This document shows positions 9,131 to 19,276 of a DNA stretch of 63,055 nucleotides, in pieces. Location of the stretch: assembly GCA_964637345.1 (NCBI GenBank), contig CAZWTD010000004.1, positions 1 to 63,055 on the forward strand, read 5' to 3'. Each line of letters starts with the position of its first letter. Positions within the stretch are counted from its first letter, which is position 1. Position numbers and translations under genes: made by a program. The stretch is from CAZWTD01 sp964637345 (lineage in GTDB: Bacteria > Patescibacteriota > Patescibacteriia > HK-STAS-PATE-3). The notes under the pieces were generated by a model. The model was not told where the DNA came from. It worked only from the letters and a program-made list of their open reading frames with translations, and made no database searches.

Positions 9131-10255
9131 TTGAAAAAGTATGAGATCTTGCGTGCGATGGGTTGGACTCCGGTCCAAATCGCTGCTTTGCTGGATAGGG
9201 GAATTCCCCAACATGCAAAGGACCAATGCTTCCTCCACCGCTTCTGTCCCGAGCTTCGACCGGAGATTGAAGGGCGGTTAAAGGCGGGTCACTCGACGAT
9301 CAGAGAGTGGGAAAAACTGGCATCCTTAGATCCAGTTCTTCCATTCACTAAGGTTCACGATTTTGTTCTTGATCAGATTCTACCCCTCTTAGGAACTACG
9401 GTCGCCATTATTGATTCAATGTGCCAACTTGAGATGCGAGCAGATTCCATTAATCATCACCCTTGGACCCAGACAGCGTATGCAAGGGCGTTGTCCTTTG
9501 CAGCCAGCCTGGAGGACTGGATTTATCTCTGGCACTTCAGTCACGAAAAAGAAGTATCGAGACGGGCTGAGGCAAAAATCAGAGAGATGTGCTCCACGAA
9601 AGAAGACTGGGTGCACTTTCTTGAGAAGGCGGATGAGCTCGAAGCCTTTGAACGGGAGCTCTACGAATTTGCTGAACGGTTAGTCGGCAGAGAAATGGAA
9701 GATTCTGATCCTGGACTCAGCCTAAACACACACGCAGCCAGATCCACTTCTGATCCGGCGCTTGACTACCTTCGAACAGTTACGGCCTCTCTTCATGGAG
9801 AAATCACCGGAGACCCACAACAACTCTTCCAAGAACTCTTGCGACAGGTGCAGATTCTTCAGAGTGACGACAGCTGCGGTCCAGAACGAGCCTCGGCTAC
9901 CGGCTGGATCATGGATTGTCCGCTTCCCTTTTCTGCCTTCCTAACGGTAGCTAGACAACTCCCAATCGCTACCAAGCCAGAGGAGAAGATCTGGCAGTAT
10001 GTTAGCCGTGACGCTGAGTGTGGGGCGAATGACGCTGTTGTGAAGCGATTGATCGAAACGGCTCAAACACTGAGGGAATGTCACGCGGCGATCAAATACG
10101 CCCCAGACAGTGCTCGGCTAGCTCGCAAGTTCACCGCACTGGCCACATCGATTGAAGACTGGCTCTTTATCTGGAAGTTGGGACTTCAGACGCACAACGC
10201 TGAGCTACAAGACCTCGCATTTGTGAACGCTCTCCAGTATGCCACGGAGAGTTAA
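9131..10255 (+). CDS. Helical-repeat protein of unknown function carried by the insertion
   Basis: 374 residues from TTG 9131, supported by GGAGGTG at 9120-9126. It is almost entirely helical and has no signal peptide or membrane segment. Two similar blocks, FAASLEDWIYLWHFS (about 123-137) and LATSIEDWLFIWKLG (about 337-351), each preceded by alternating Leu/Ala helices, indicate a degenerate internal repeat like the TPR/HEAT-style repeats common in CPR proteins. The N-terminal helices (MGWTPVQIAALLDRG) could be a small helix-turn-helix. There are no integrase, transposase or nuclease motifs. It is the only gene between the 32-bp repeats. Confidence 0.75.
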   Translation: MKKYEILRAMGWTPVQIAALLDRGIPQHAKDQCFLHRFCPELRPEIEGRLKAGHSTIREWEKLASLDPVLPFTKVHDFVLDQILPLLGTTVAIIDSMCQLEMRADSINHHPWTQTAYARALSFAASLEDWIYLWHFSHEKEVSRRAEAKIREMCSTKEDWVHFLEKADELEAFERELYEFAERLVGREMEDSDPGLSLNTHAARSTSDPALDYLRTVTASLHGEITGDPQQLFQELLRQVQILQSDDSCGPERASATGWIMDCPLPFSAFLTVARQLPIATKPEEKIWQYVSRDAECGANDAVVKRLIETAQTLRECHAAIKYAPDSARLARKFTALATSIEDWLFIWKLGLQTHNAELQDLAFVNALQYATES

Positions 10256-10279
10256 TTCACAAGCATCAACGGCCTTTTC

Positions 10280-10314
10280 AGCAGCGACTAGCGAGGAACT
10301 AGTCGCTGCTTTTT
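10280..10314 (+). terminator. Rho-independent terminator
   Basis: A 12-bp perfect stem (10280-10291 with 10299-10310), 7-nt loop and TTTTT. It ends the inserted gene before the convergent helicase gene. Confidence 0.9.
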
Positions 10315-10378
10315 CATATGCTTTCCCTTGCATCAGTCGCCTATTTGTGAGTATCTTTGTACTTTCCTTCTAAAATCT

Positions 10379-13300
10379 CTATCCTCTTCCCGCCCGAAAG
10401 GGGCAAATTCGATTGAATTCGCACTCAGCGCAGAGGAAGGGGTCTGGGGTTGCAACAAAATCTAGAGATTCTATTGCTTGTATTGCGTTGAGCGCCCAGT
10501 CTTTCGCTTTGTCGAGCTCGGCCGGCTTCGGTTCTTTCGTAACTTTTTTGTTTTCATCAATATAGAAAAGGCTCAGTTGGCGAACCGGCCGACCGAGTAA
10601 CTCTGGATCGCTGACTGCGAGCGCGTAGAGGAGAAGTTGATACCAGCGATCAGCCGACGGCTTCTCCTTAGCCGGTCCGGTTTTATAATCAATAATCTCA
10701 ACGCCCTCCGAATCCCCGGGAATCGGATCAACGCGGTCAATCTTCCCGCCGAGAATCCTCCCGTCAAACTTAAGCGTGAAGGATTGCTCAAGAAGAAGAG
10801 GAACAGGAAAGGCGCCTTCTTGTGCCTTGTAAAAACGCTCAAGAACTGCCCATCCCTCCTTTTTTCGTTGCTCCATCTCGCGCTCTGAAGCGTACCATTC
10901 ACGAATCCAGGCTGACGCATACAAGGTCTTGAGTTCCTCAAGCGAAACGAGAGGCTTCGTACCCGACGAAGTTTGGGCGCCGAACAAGCTTCCCTGCTGC
11001 TGAACGCTTCGCTGTCGAACGAGCTGAAAAAAATGATAGAGCGTAGCGTGGATCGACGATCCATAGGACAGTCGCGCGTTACCGGACACCGGAACGTCAA
11101 GGACATAACGATAGCGATATTTCCATGGACAAAGCTCGTAGGCGCTTAAGCGCGAATAGTCGTAACGTTCGTTTGTCCGGACCTTCCGAATAATCGCCTC
11201 GGGCTCTCCGTCCGCGACCCTCTGCGACAAAAGCGGGGCGAGCTTCGGCTGGCGAACTCGCTCTTCAGCAGCAGACTCTTTCGTCACCAACCCAAGCTCT
11301 TCGAGAAACAGAGAAGCTTTTTTCCGACGCGCCCCGCCGTAATCTAAGGCCCGACATAAAATGATATGCTCTTTCGCGCGGGTCAAGGCAACATAAAAAA
11401 GCCGGCGCTCCTCTTCGAGATGAATATCGCCCTCCGGGAGCGGCTCGCGAATCAAGGCATCTGGGACCGGAATTCCCTCGCTCCGGTCGCGGGACGGAAA
11501 ACGCTGTTCAACGAGGTGGACAACGAACACCATGCGAAACTCCAAGCCCTTCGCCGCATGAACCGTCATCACCTTCACGCTATCCGGCCCGTCTTCAGGG
11601 GCGGTTTCGAGCCGACCGAGCTCACCGGCGTCTATCGCAAGATCAATGACCTCAAGGAATGCTCGGACGTTGGGCGCAAGTTTTCCGCGCTCGAATTCAA
11701 CGACCTCGTTTAAGAGCTGATTCGCGTAGCCAATTTCGGCCTCGCGCTTCGGATCATCCGGCGCTTCGCTTAGCCACTTCAAATACCCGCTCTCTTCAAG
11801 GAAGCTTACGATAACTTCTCGAGGCGTAGCGCGACGAGCGAGCTCTGCATGTCGGCTGATAAGGCTCAGGAGCCGGTCAGCGTCTGCATGCGCTTCCGGA
11901 CGCCAATCAGCGAGGAGGGCGTGATCGCGCAAGACGGCGAAGGTCGATCGGCTCTGGCGGCGCGCGGTTTCATTCAAAAGAATGACGTCATCAGCCCGAA
12001 ATCGAAACATCGGGAGATTGAGCACCCGCTGAAGCGCGACGCTTTCATGATAATTGTCGAGAAGTCGCACGTAGGCAAAAATGTCGAGCACGATACTCAT
12101 CCGGTAGAGGCCACGCGAAGCGACGTATTGGTACGGAAGACCGTTCCGTTCCAACTCGGACAGAAAGAGCTCAGCGTGGTCATTAGCCCGAACGAGAATT
12201 GCTACGTCGCTCCAGGCTAGCGTCGCGTCGGCATTTTTCGCCTCTAAAATTTTCCCGACGACCGTCCGCGCCTCTTCAGCCTCAGTCTCAGCCACAACAC
12301 ACTGAATGGATCCGGCGTCCGGTCGCGCTGCAGTGAGTCTCTTAGAAACGGTCGTCCCGAGCTGCTTCGGAGCGGCGCTGAGCTGGGCCTCGAGCCGATT
12401 GGGGTTATTCTTTTGAATAAACGCATACGCCGCGTCGAGGATGGACTGGGCCGAACGGTAATTCTCCGTCAAAACGACGTCAGTGCTGTCCGGATAATCG
12501 TGCTTAAAGCCGAGGATATTCGCGACGGACGCGCCGCGGAACTTATAGATCGATTGATCATCATCTCCGACGACGGTGAGGTTTCTCCGCTTTCCGGCCA
12601 AGAGTTTCACTAACTCGTACTGCGCCCAGTTCGTATCTTGAAATTCATCAACGAGGATGGCGCGGAATTGCTCTTGGTAACGAGCGAGGATCGCCGGCCG
12701 CTCCCGAAAGAGGCGCATCGTCTCAACAATCAGATCGCCAAAATCGAGCCCCCAATGCTCGCGGAGCAAGCGCGTGTAGCGGTCGTAGCTTTCCGCGAGT
12801 TCGCGAAGGCGGTCGAGGTCGAGCGTTTCTTCATCCGCCGACACCCCGGGAACTCCGTCACTCGCATCACGATCGAGCTGAAGTTTTTTTACGAAATCGA
12901 GATAGTCGGCCGGCGTCACTCCCTCATCCTTTAATCGTGAAAAATGACTGACGAGGGATTTAAGAAATTTCGTGGGCTTTCCTGATGGGCGGTAATAGGA
13001 CAAGGGAAACTCGTCGAGGTGTTTTCGGAGAAACAGCCATTGCTGCCGTTCATTGAACAGCTCAAAGTCGCCCGGTAGACCGATATCAATCGCGTACTCC
13101 CGAAGAATGCGCTCGCCAAAGCCGTGGAAGGTCGACACCCACAAATCGAGATAGCCGTAGGGAACGCGCCGGTCAATTCGCTCCGCCATCTCGCCCGCCG
13201 CCTTTTCGGTAAAAGTCAAACACAATATTTCGTCCGGCCGGTACTTCTTCTCGGTCATGAGCCAGGCCATGCGCTCAACAATCACGGTGGTTTTGCCGGT

Positions 13301-13426
13301 CCCGGCCCCCGCGACGATTAAGAGGGGCCCGTCGCCATGCCGAACCGCTCGCTCCTGTTCAGCGTTGAGCCGTACTGCATTCAATTGTCCACCGTTGTCC
13401 CCCGCCGGTACATCGCCTTCCTTCAT
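10379..13426 (-). CDS. UvrD/AddA-type helicase fused to a RecB/Cas4-like nuclease
   Basis: 1015 residues. The SF1A helicase core shows Walker A AGAGTGKTTVI, motif II VDEFQDTNWAQ, motif III VVGDDDQSIYKFRGA and motif VI VALTRAKEHI. The C-terminal PD-(D/E)XK domain shows SAYELCPWKYRYRY, GKIDRVDPIPGD and IIDYKTG. CPWKY together with the terminal CAECEFNRIC gives the four cysteines of an AddB/Cas4-type iron-sulfur cluster. It probably acts in DNA end processing and recombinational repair. The last codons come from the inserted segment (copy B), yet the cysteines are kept. GGGGAG lies 4 nt before ATG 13426. Confidence 0.92.
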   Translation of the reverse strand: MKEGDVPAGDNGGQLNAVRLNAEQERAVRHGDGPLLIVAGAGTGKTTVIVERMAWLMTEKKYRPDEILCLTFTEKAAGEMAERIDRRVPYGYLDLWVSTFHGFGERILREYAIDIGLPGDFELFNERQQWLFLRKHLDEFPLSYYRPSGKPTKFLKSLVSHFSRLKDEGVTPADYLDFVKKLQLDRDASDGVPGVSADEETLDLDRLRELAESYDRYTRLLREHWGLDFGDLIVETMRLFRERPAILARYQEQFRAILVDEFQDTNWAQYELVKLLAGKRRNLTVVGDDDQSIYKFRGASVANILGFKHDYPDSTDVVLTENYRSAQSILDAAYAFIQKNNPNRLEAQLSAAPKQLGTTVSKRLTAARPDAGSIQCVVAETEAEEARTVVGKILEAKNADATLAWSDVAILVRANDHAELFLSELERNGLPYQYVASRGLYRMSIVLDIFAYVRLLDNYHESVALQRVLNLPMFRFRADDVILLNETARRQSRSTFAVLRDHALLADWRPEAHADADRLLSLISRHAELARRATPREVIVSFLEESGYLKWLSEAPDDPKREAEIGYANQLLNEVVEFERGKLAPNVRAFLEVIDLAIDAGELGRLETAPEDGPDSVKVMTVHAAKGLEFRMVFVVHLVEQRFPSRDRSEGIPVPDALIREPLPEGDIHLEEERRLFYVALTRAKEHIILCRALDYGGARRKKASLFLEELGLVTKESAAEERVRQPKLAPLLSQRVADGEPEAIIRKVRTNERYDYSRLSAYELCPWKYRYRYVLDVPVSGNARLSYGSSIHATLYHFFQLVRQRSVQQQGSLFGAQTSSGTKPLVSLEELKTLYASAWIREWYASEREMEQRKKEGWAVLERFYKAQEGAFPVPLLLEQSFTLKFDGRILGGKIDRVDPIPGDSEGVEIIDYKTGPAKEKPSADRWYQLLLYALAVSDPELLGRPVRQLSLFYIDENKKVTKEPKPAELDKAKDWALNAIQAIESLDFVATPDPFLCAECEFNRICPFRAGRG
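10419..10450. repeat. 32-bp direct repeat, copy B
   Basis: It forms part of the last codons of the functional helicase gene and is identical to 8982-9013. Confidence 0.85.
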
Positions 13427-13486
13427 AGTGCTCCCCTATGATACCACAGACAGTGAAGCACATATTTTCCTAGCTTTTACCAGCCA

Positions 13487-13515
13487 TTGCCTTTCTGGGG
13501 CATGCGTGCTATTCT
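13487..13515 (+). promoter_or_regulatory. Promoter of RRM gene
   Basis: TTGCCT (13487-13492), 17 bp, TGC-TATTCT (-10 at 13510-13515). The predicted leader is nearly 90 nt, long for this genome. Confidence 0.65.
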
Positions 13516-13565
13516 CGCGATGCACGTCTTTTCGGTCCGTCTCGCGATCCGCGTAGAGGGAAAGG

Positions 13566-13584
13566 TCGCCGAAGAGGTCGGCGA
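13566..13584 (+). promoter_or_regulatory. Leader hairpin of RRM mRNA
   Basis: TCGCCGA-AGAGG-TCGGCGA forms a perfect 7-bp stem in the long leader, 25 nt before the start codon. RRM genes are often self-regulated or cold-regulated through their leaders, so it could be a binding site; that is inference. Confidence 0.4.
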
Positions 13585-13609
13585 TTATTCGTCTAAGTCT
13601 CGCTAGCAA

Positions 13610-13906
13610 ATGGCAAAACGTCTCTACGTTGGAAGCCTCCCCTACAGCGTCAACGACGATCAGCTCAAGGAGCACTTCTCCCAGGCTGGTACCGTTGAAT
13701 CGGCTTCGGTCATCATCGACCGAATGTCCGGACGCTCAAAGGGATTCGGCTTCGTCGAGATGTCGACTGACGAGGAAGCCCAGGCCGCCATTGATATGTT
13801 CAATGGTAAGGATTTCGATGGCCGGAACCTCGTTGTGAACGAAGCGCGCCCAATGACCGAACGACCCGCCCGTGGCGGCAACTTCGGTGGCAACGACCGC
13901 TACTAG
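13610..13906 (+). CDS. Single-RRM RNA-binding protein
   Basis: 98 residues: one RNA recognition motif and a short Gly/Asn/Arg-rich tail (RPARGGNFGGNDRY). RNP2 is LYVGSL (residues 5-10) and RNP1 is KGFGFVEM (about 44-51), both with the aromatic residues that stack on RNA bases. Small bacterial RRM proteins of this form act as RNA chaperones or post-transcriptional regulators. There is no Shine-Dalgarno before ATG 13610. The single-gene unit has its own promoter, long leader and terminator. Confidence 0.95.
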   Translation: MAKRLYVGSLPYSVNDDQLKEHFSQAGTVESASVIIDRMSGRSKGFGFVEMSTDEEAQAAIDMFNGKDFDGRNLVVNEARPMTERPARGGNFGGNDRY

Positions 13907-13925
13907 TTCCCGACTACTCAACAAC

Positions 13926-13953
13926 AAAAGCGGCTCTTGAGCCGCTTTTGTCT
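13926..13953 (+). terminator. Rho-independent terminator
   Basis: AAAAGCGGCTC (13926-13936) pairs with GAGCCGCTTTT (13939-13949) across a very short loop; T-rich tail. Confidence 0.85.
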
Positions 13954-13958
13954 TTACC

Positions 13959-13987
13959 TTGACCAGAAAATCGAGCCCGACTAGACT
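13959..13987 (+). promoter_or_regulatory. Promoter of secreted protein gene
   Basis: TTGACC (13959-13964), 17 bp, TAGACT (13982-13987). A second candidate is the extended -10 TGG-TACTAT with its hexamer at 14003-14008. Confidence 0.5.
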
Positions 13988-14041
13988 GAAACCGTCCACT
14001 GGTACTATCAGTATCCGCTCTCTGAAAGGAGATTCGCGAAC

Positions 14042-14491
14042 GTGAAAGCACTCGTGCTGCTTGTTGTCGCGTGCGCCTCTTGCTTTCCCCTGACGGCTCG
14101 GGCTGTTCTCGACCGGATCGATATCGTTCCGGCCTCACCCAGTTCGACAGATACGATTCGCGTCTACGCAAGTGGCTGGCTGCCTGACGGCTGTTGGGAT
14201 TGGAACCGAAATTGGTCCTGCGTCCGCCAGCTCGACGATTCCCTCTTCGTGGGCATTCCAACTGTCGACCACTACGAGCCAGGCGGTCTCTGCCCAGAGG
14301 TACTGACTCGCTACGCAACTGTTTGCGAATTCACGCACCTCCCCGAGGGAATCTACACTCTGACAATCGTCGAGTGGCGGGAATCGCTGCGGACCCCAAA
14401 TCCCGACACCATCCGCACAGTTATCCGAGTTGTTCCCCCGGTCGCTAACCGATTAAGGACTTGGGGGAATCTCAAAACGCTCTTCCGGTGA
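14042..14491 (+). CDS. Small secreted protein, unknown function
   Basis: 149 residues from GTG 14042, preceded by GAAAGGAG (14025-14032). A signal peptide covers about residues 1-21 (VLLVVACASCFPLTARA). The mature part is beta-rich and has five cysteines (DGCW, SCVR, LCPEV, TVCEF among them), which suits disulfide bonding outside the cell. It ends in a short basic tail. No family is recognised. It is monocistronic with a strong terminator. Confidence 0.7.
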   Translation: MKALVLLVVACASCFPLTARAVLDRIDIVPASPSSTDTIRVYASGWLPDGCWDWNRNWSCVRQLDDSLFVGIPTVDHYEPGGLCPEVLTRYATVCEFTHLPEGIYTLTIVEWRESLRTPNPDTIRTVIRVVPPVANRLRTWGNLKTLFR

Positions 14492-14509
14492 GCTGATTCG
14501 CTCACGCAC

Positions 14510-14546
14510 AAAGGACGCTTGCCCTAGGCAGCGTCCTTTCTTTTCC
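14510..14546 (+). terminator. Rho-independent terminator
   Basis: AAAGGACGCT (14510-14519) pairs with AGCGTCCTTT (14530-14539), then CTTTTCC. Confidence 0.85.
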
Positions 14547-14556
14547 ATGCCTAATA

Positions 14557-14985
14557 TTATTCGATCGTTTCAAAGTCAACCGACCAGCGCCCCTCTTCCC
14601 CGCTCAGCTTGGCGAGGACAAGACGGACCTTGAGATTCGGGTGAAGACCGACAACGCGATCACGCGCTGCGCGCAAGTCAGTCTCGTAAGCAGCCCGTTC
14701 GGCTGCTTCATCAGCGAAGGCGGATCGTCCGCCGTAGGCGCCGCAATCCGTGTGAGCGATGAAAACAATTTCCTGAATACCGTGCAGCCGGGAGCTAATC
14801 TCAATCTGCTTTAAGACGACCGCTTGCTCGGCGTCTGATCCATGGACCAAGTCTTTCATCGCTCCCGCGAGCGACACGAGATCGTAGTCCCCACTCAATC
14901 CTTCAGCGACCGATCGTTCTCGGAGCGCAGTCTGAAGACGAAAATCCATACAATGAAGAACGAGGGCTTTGCAGGTATGAGCCAT
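14557..14985 (-). CDS. Beta-carbonic-anhydrase-like protein, last gene of ATP synthase operon
   Basis: 142 residues from ATG 14985, short for beta-carbonic anhydrases (about 200). The zinc-site pattern is complete: C12-M-D14-F-R16 near the N-terminus and H78-T-D-C81 later, matching CxDxR plus HxxC, followed by GAYGG. It should therefore bind zinc as Cys2His with the Asp/Arg dyad, and may hydrate CO2. Small relatives in CPR genomes are uncharacterised. The gene begins 12 nt after atpC stops, with no separate promoter seen, so it is probably transcribed with the ATP synthase. Confidence 0.8.
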   Translation of the reverse strand: MAHTCKALVLHCMDFRLQTALRERSVAEGLSGDYDLVSLAGAMKDLVHGSDAEQAVVLKQIEISSRLHGIQEIVFIAHTDCGAYGGRSAFADEAAERAAYETDLRAARDRVVGLHPNLKVRLVLAKLSGEEGRWSVDFETIE

Positions 14986-14996
14986 AAGCGTTTGAA

Positions 14997-15449
14997 TTAC
15001 TGAATTGGATTCGGAGTATGTTCGTCGCTGACGCGTCGGCCCTTCCAACGGCGGACAGCGCGAAGACGGGCCAATTCGCGTTCAAGCGCAGCAGCCGCAG
15101 AAGCGAAGGATTCCTCACTCTGCCGATTTTCCATCGCAGCCTTTGCCCGTTCGCGAGCCTCTTCAGCGCGCGCTTCGTCAATTTCCTCGGCCCGCTCCGC
15201 CGTGTCCGCCAGGATCGTCACTTTCTGGCCATGCACTTCAACGAAGCCGCCGGAGGTCGCAATCACCTGTGGATCGCCCTGCGCGGTAACGAGATGGAGG
15301 ACGCCCGGAACGAGGACCGAAACAATCGGAATGTGATTCGGGAGAATCGTAATCTCGCCGGACTGAGTCGGGATGGAAACCTGACGAACCTCGGACGTGA
15401 AAACCGTCCGTTCCGGAGTGACAATTTCGAACTGGAAGCTTCCGGCCAT
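14997..15449 (-). CDS. atpC: F-type ATP synthase epsilon subunit
   Basis: 150 residues. The N-terminal beta-sandwich shows FEIVTPERTVFTSEV, GEITILPNHIPIVSVL and GGFVEVHGQKVTILAD. The C-terminal helical hairpin is charged (EEIDEARAEEARERAKAAM) and extended by a basic tail. It belongs to the central stalk and regulates rotation. It lies 7 nt after atpD. Confidence 0.96.
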   Translation of the reverse strand: MAGSFQFEIVTPERTVFTSEVRQVSIPTQSGEITILPNHIPIVSVLVPGVLHLVTAQGDPQVIATSGGFVEVHGQKVTILADTAERAEEIDEARAEEARERAKAAMENRQSEESFASAAAALERELARLRAVRRWKGRRVSDEHTPNPIQ

Positions 15450-15456
15450 AGAGATA

Positions 15457-16827
15457 TTACGCAGTCACCTGATCAATCGAACCCTTCATATAGAAGGCCT
15501 GCTCCGGCTTCGCGTCATGCTTCCCTTCAAGAATTTCCTTAAAGCCGCGAATCGTCTCTTTCAAGGGCACATACTGGCCCGGCCGTCCGGTAAAGCCTTC
15601 GCCGACGAAGAAGGGCTGGGACAGGAAACGCTGAATCTTCCGAGCGCGAGCGACGGTCACCTTATCTTCCTCGGACAATTCTTCAATTCCGAGAATGGCA
15701 ATAATGTCCTGAAGGTCTTTGTAACGCTGAAGCACTTTCTGGACCTGACGTGCAACGTCATAGTGCTCCTGGCCGACGATATTCGGATCAAGAATCGTCG
15801 AAGTCGAGTCGAGCGGATCAACGGCCGGGTAGAGCGCAAGTTCGGCGAGCGAACGGGCAAGCACGACGGTCGAGTCGAGGTGGCCGAAGGCCGTAGCCGG
15901 AGCCGGGTCAGTCAGGTCGTCAGCCGGAACGTAGATGGCTTGGACTGAGGTGATTGAGCCTTTCGTCGTCGAGGTAATCCGCTCTTGGAGTTCGCCCATT
16001 TCTGTCGCGAGCGTCGGCTGGTATCCGACAGCCGAAGGAATACGGCCGAGGAGCGCCGAGACTTCCGAGCCGGCCTGGGTAAAGCGGAAAATATTATCAA
16101 TGAAGAGGAGAACGTCTTTCTGCTCCTTGTCGCGGAAGTACTCGGCCATCGTCAGTCCGGAGAGCGCGACGCGGGCGCGGGCTCCCGGAGGTTCATTCAT
16201 CTGGCCGAACACAAGCGCAGTCTTCGCGATAACGCCGGAGCCGCTCATTTCATGGTAGAGGTCATTCCCCTCTCGGGTCCGCTCGCCAACGCCGGCGAAG
16301 ACCGAGTAACCGCCGTGCTCCTGGGCGATGTTGCGGATAAGCTCCTGGATGACGACGGTCTTCCCAACACCGGCGCCGCCGAAGAGTCCGACTTTTCCGC
16401 CTTTGACGATCGGGGCGATCAAGTCGATCACCTTAATCCCTGTTTCGAGAATTTCCGTCTTCGTCGACTGCTCGGTAAAGTCCGGGGCCGGGTGGTGGAT
16501 CGGCGCGCGCTCGGAGGTCGAGACAGCGCCTTTTCCGTCGATCGGCTCGCCAACGACGTTAAACATACGGCCGAGCGTCTCGCTTCCGACCGGAACGCTC
16601 ATCGGGCGCCCGGTGTTCTTCACTGCCGTCCCGCGCTGGAGGCCGTCCGTGCTATCCATCGCGATGGTCCGAACGGTTTGACCGCCGAGGTGTTGCTGAA
16701 CCTCGAGAACGAGGGTCGAGCCTTCGCGTTCAACTTCGAGCGCGTGAAGAATATCCGGGAGAGGACCGTCAAAGCGGACGTCGACAACCGGGCCGATAAT
16801 TTGCGTGATGGATCCGTTCTGCTGCAT
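15457..16827 (-). CDS. atpD: F-type ATP synthase beta subunit
   Basis: 456 residues, full length. The catalytic subunit of F1 with Walker A GGAGVGKTVV and the DELSEED-type segment GIEELSEEDK that touches subunit gamma. The N-terminal barrel begins GSITQIIGPVVDVRF. It follows atpG by 30 nt. Confidence 0.98.
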   Translation of the reverse strand: MQQNGSITQIIGPVVDVRFDGPLPDILHALEVEREGSTLVLEVQQHLGGQTVRTIAMDSTDGLQRGTAVKNTGRPMSVPVGSETLGRMFNVVGEPIDGKGAVSTSERAPIHHPAPDFTEQSTKTEILETGIKVIDLIAPIVKGGKVGLFGGAGVGKTVVIQELIRNIAQEHGGYSVFAGVGERTREGNDLYHEMSGSGVIAKTALVFGQMNEPPGARARVALSGLTMAEYFRDKEQKDVLLFIDNIFRFTQAGSEVSALLGRIPSAVGYQPTLATEMGELQERITSTTKGSITSVQAIYVPADDLTDPAPATAFGHLDSTVVLARSLAELALYPAVDPLDSTSTILDPNIVGQEHYDVARQVQKVLQRYKDLQDIIAILGIEELSEEDKVTVARARKIQRFLSQPFFVGEGFTGRPGQYVPLKETIRGFKEILEGKHDAKPEQAFYMKGSIDQVTA

Positions 16828-16857
16828 ACGGGTAAGGGAAGAAATGAGTAAAAGAAA

Positions 16858-17766
16858 TTATGAGGCGAGGGCGATCTTCGAGGCGGAAATCTCCGAAAGA
16901 TCTTTCGTGATTCCGGCTTGGCGGGCTTTATTGTATTCGAGCGTCAGTTCGTCGATAAGTTCAGTCGCGGCATCGCTCGCATTCCGCATCGCGAGCATTC
17001 GAGCCGCGTGCTCCGAGGCCGAGGCTTCGAGCAGGCCTTGGTAGAGCTGCATCTCAACGAGTCGAAGCAGCATCGCTTCAAGAACCGCGTCCGGCGACGG
17101 CTCGAAGAGGTATTCCTGAATGTCCGGCGTTTCAAGCTCCGTCATTGGCTCGGCTGCCGGACCGGACTCCGCCATCATTTCCTGGACTGACGCGCGCGAG
17201 ATCGGAAGAATCATCCGAGCCCGCGGCTTCTGGGCGAGCGGCGAAAGGTAGTCGGTCCCGATCAGCACGACGCGGTCGTAGGTCCCGTCGATGTACTGAT
17301 CAATCGCGATTCGAGAAATCGGCAGGACGTCGGCCAGGCTCGCCTGACGGCTGGGAACCGGCCAGCTCGCGACAACGTTCGCGCCAGCGCGAACGAGCGC
17401 CGCTTCGGCGCGCGCGCCCATCGTCACGACGTCAACCGGGGTTGAACCGAAACGCTTGATGACCTGAAGCACGGTTCGAACCAACTGGGTCGTTAATCCC
17501 CCGGCGAGACCGCGATCGGACGAATAGACAACAAGGAGCGCCCGCTTCAGGTCGCGCTTCGTGAGAAGCCGGTGGAGATTCGGGTCAGTCACATCCGACA
17601 GGTTGACGAGAATGTCCCAGGCGCGTACCGCATAGGCGCGCGTCGCGAGCGCAGCCTGAACAGCCCGCCGCATTTTTGATGCAGACACCAGCTCCATCGC
17701 CTTCGTAATCTTCTTCGTGCTGGCGATGCCTTTGATTCGTCGTTTGAGTTCGCGCGTCTGGGCCAT
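16858..17766 (-). CDS. atpG: F-type ATP synthase gamma subunit
   Basis: 302 residues. The N-terminal helix (TRELKRRIKGIASTKKITKAMELVSASKM) and C-terminal helix (ASDAATELIDELTLEYNKARQAGIT) form the rotating coiled coil; the middle is the Rossmann-like globular part (LLVVYSSDRGLAGGL). TAGGAG lies 4 nt before ATG 17766, one of the few ribosome sites in this operon. It follows atpA by 7 nt. Confidence 0.97.
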   Translation of the reverse strand: MAQTRELKRRIKGIASTKKITKAMELVSASKMRRAVQAALATRAYAVRAWDILVNLSDVTDPNLHRLLTKRDLKRALLVVYSSDRGLAGGLTTQLVRTVLQVIKRFGSTPVDVVTMGARAEAALVRAGANVVASWPVPSRQASLADVLPISRIAIDQYIDGTYDRVVLIGTDYLSPLAQKPRARMILPISRASVQEMMAESGPAAEPMTELETPDIQEYLFEPSPDAVLEAMLLRLVEMQLYQGLLEASASEHAARMLAMRNASDAATELIDELTLEYNKARQAGITKDLSEISASKIALAS

Positions 17767-17773
17767 GATACTC

Positions 17774-19272
<1,499 letters not shown>

Positions 19273-19276
<4 letters not shown>

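Larger units (their letters stand above)
9014..10450. mobile_element. Putative 1.44-kb insertion restoring the helicase 3' end
   Basis: The segment lies between two 32-bp direct repeats and contains one promoter, one gene (9131-10255) and one terminator. At its right end it supplies a complete new 3' end to the helicase gene; at its left end lies the displaced old 3' end. This is the layout left by site-specific integration into a gene 3' end. No recombinase is recognisable inside, so mobility, if any, would need an outside enzyme. Confidence 0.45.
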
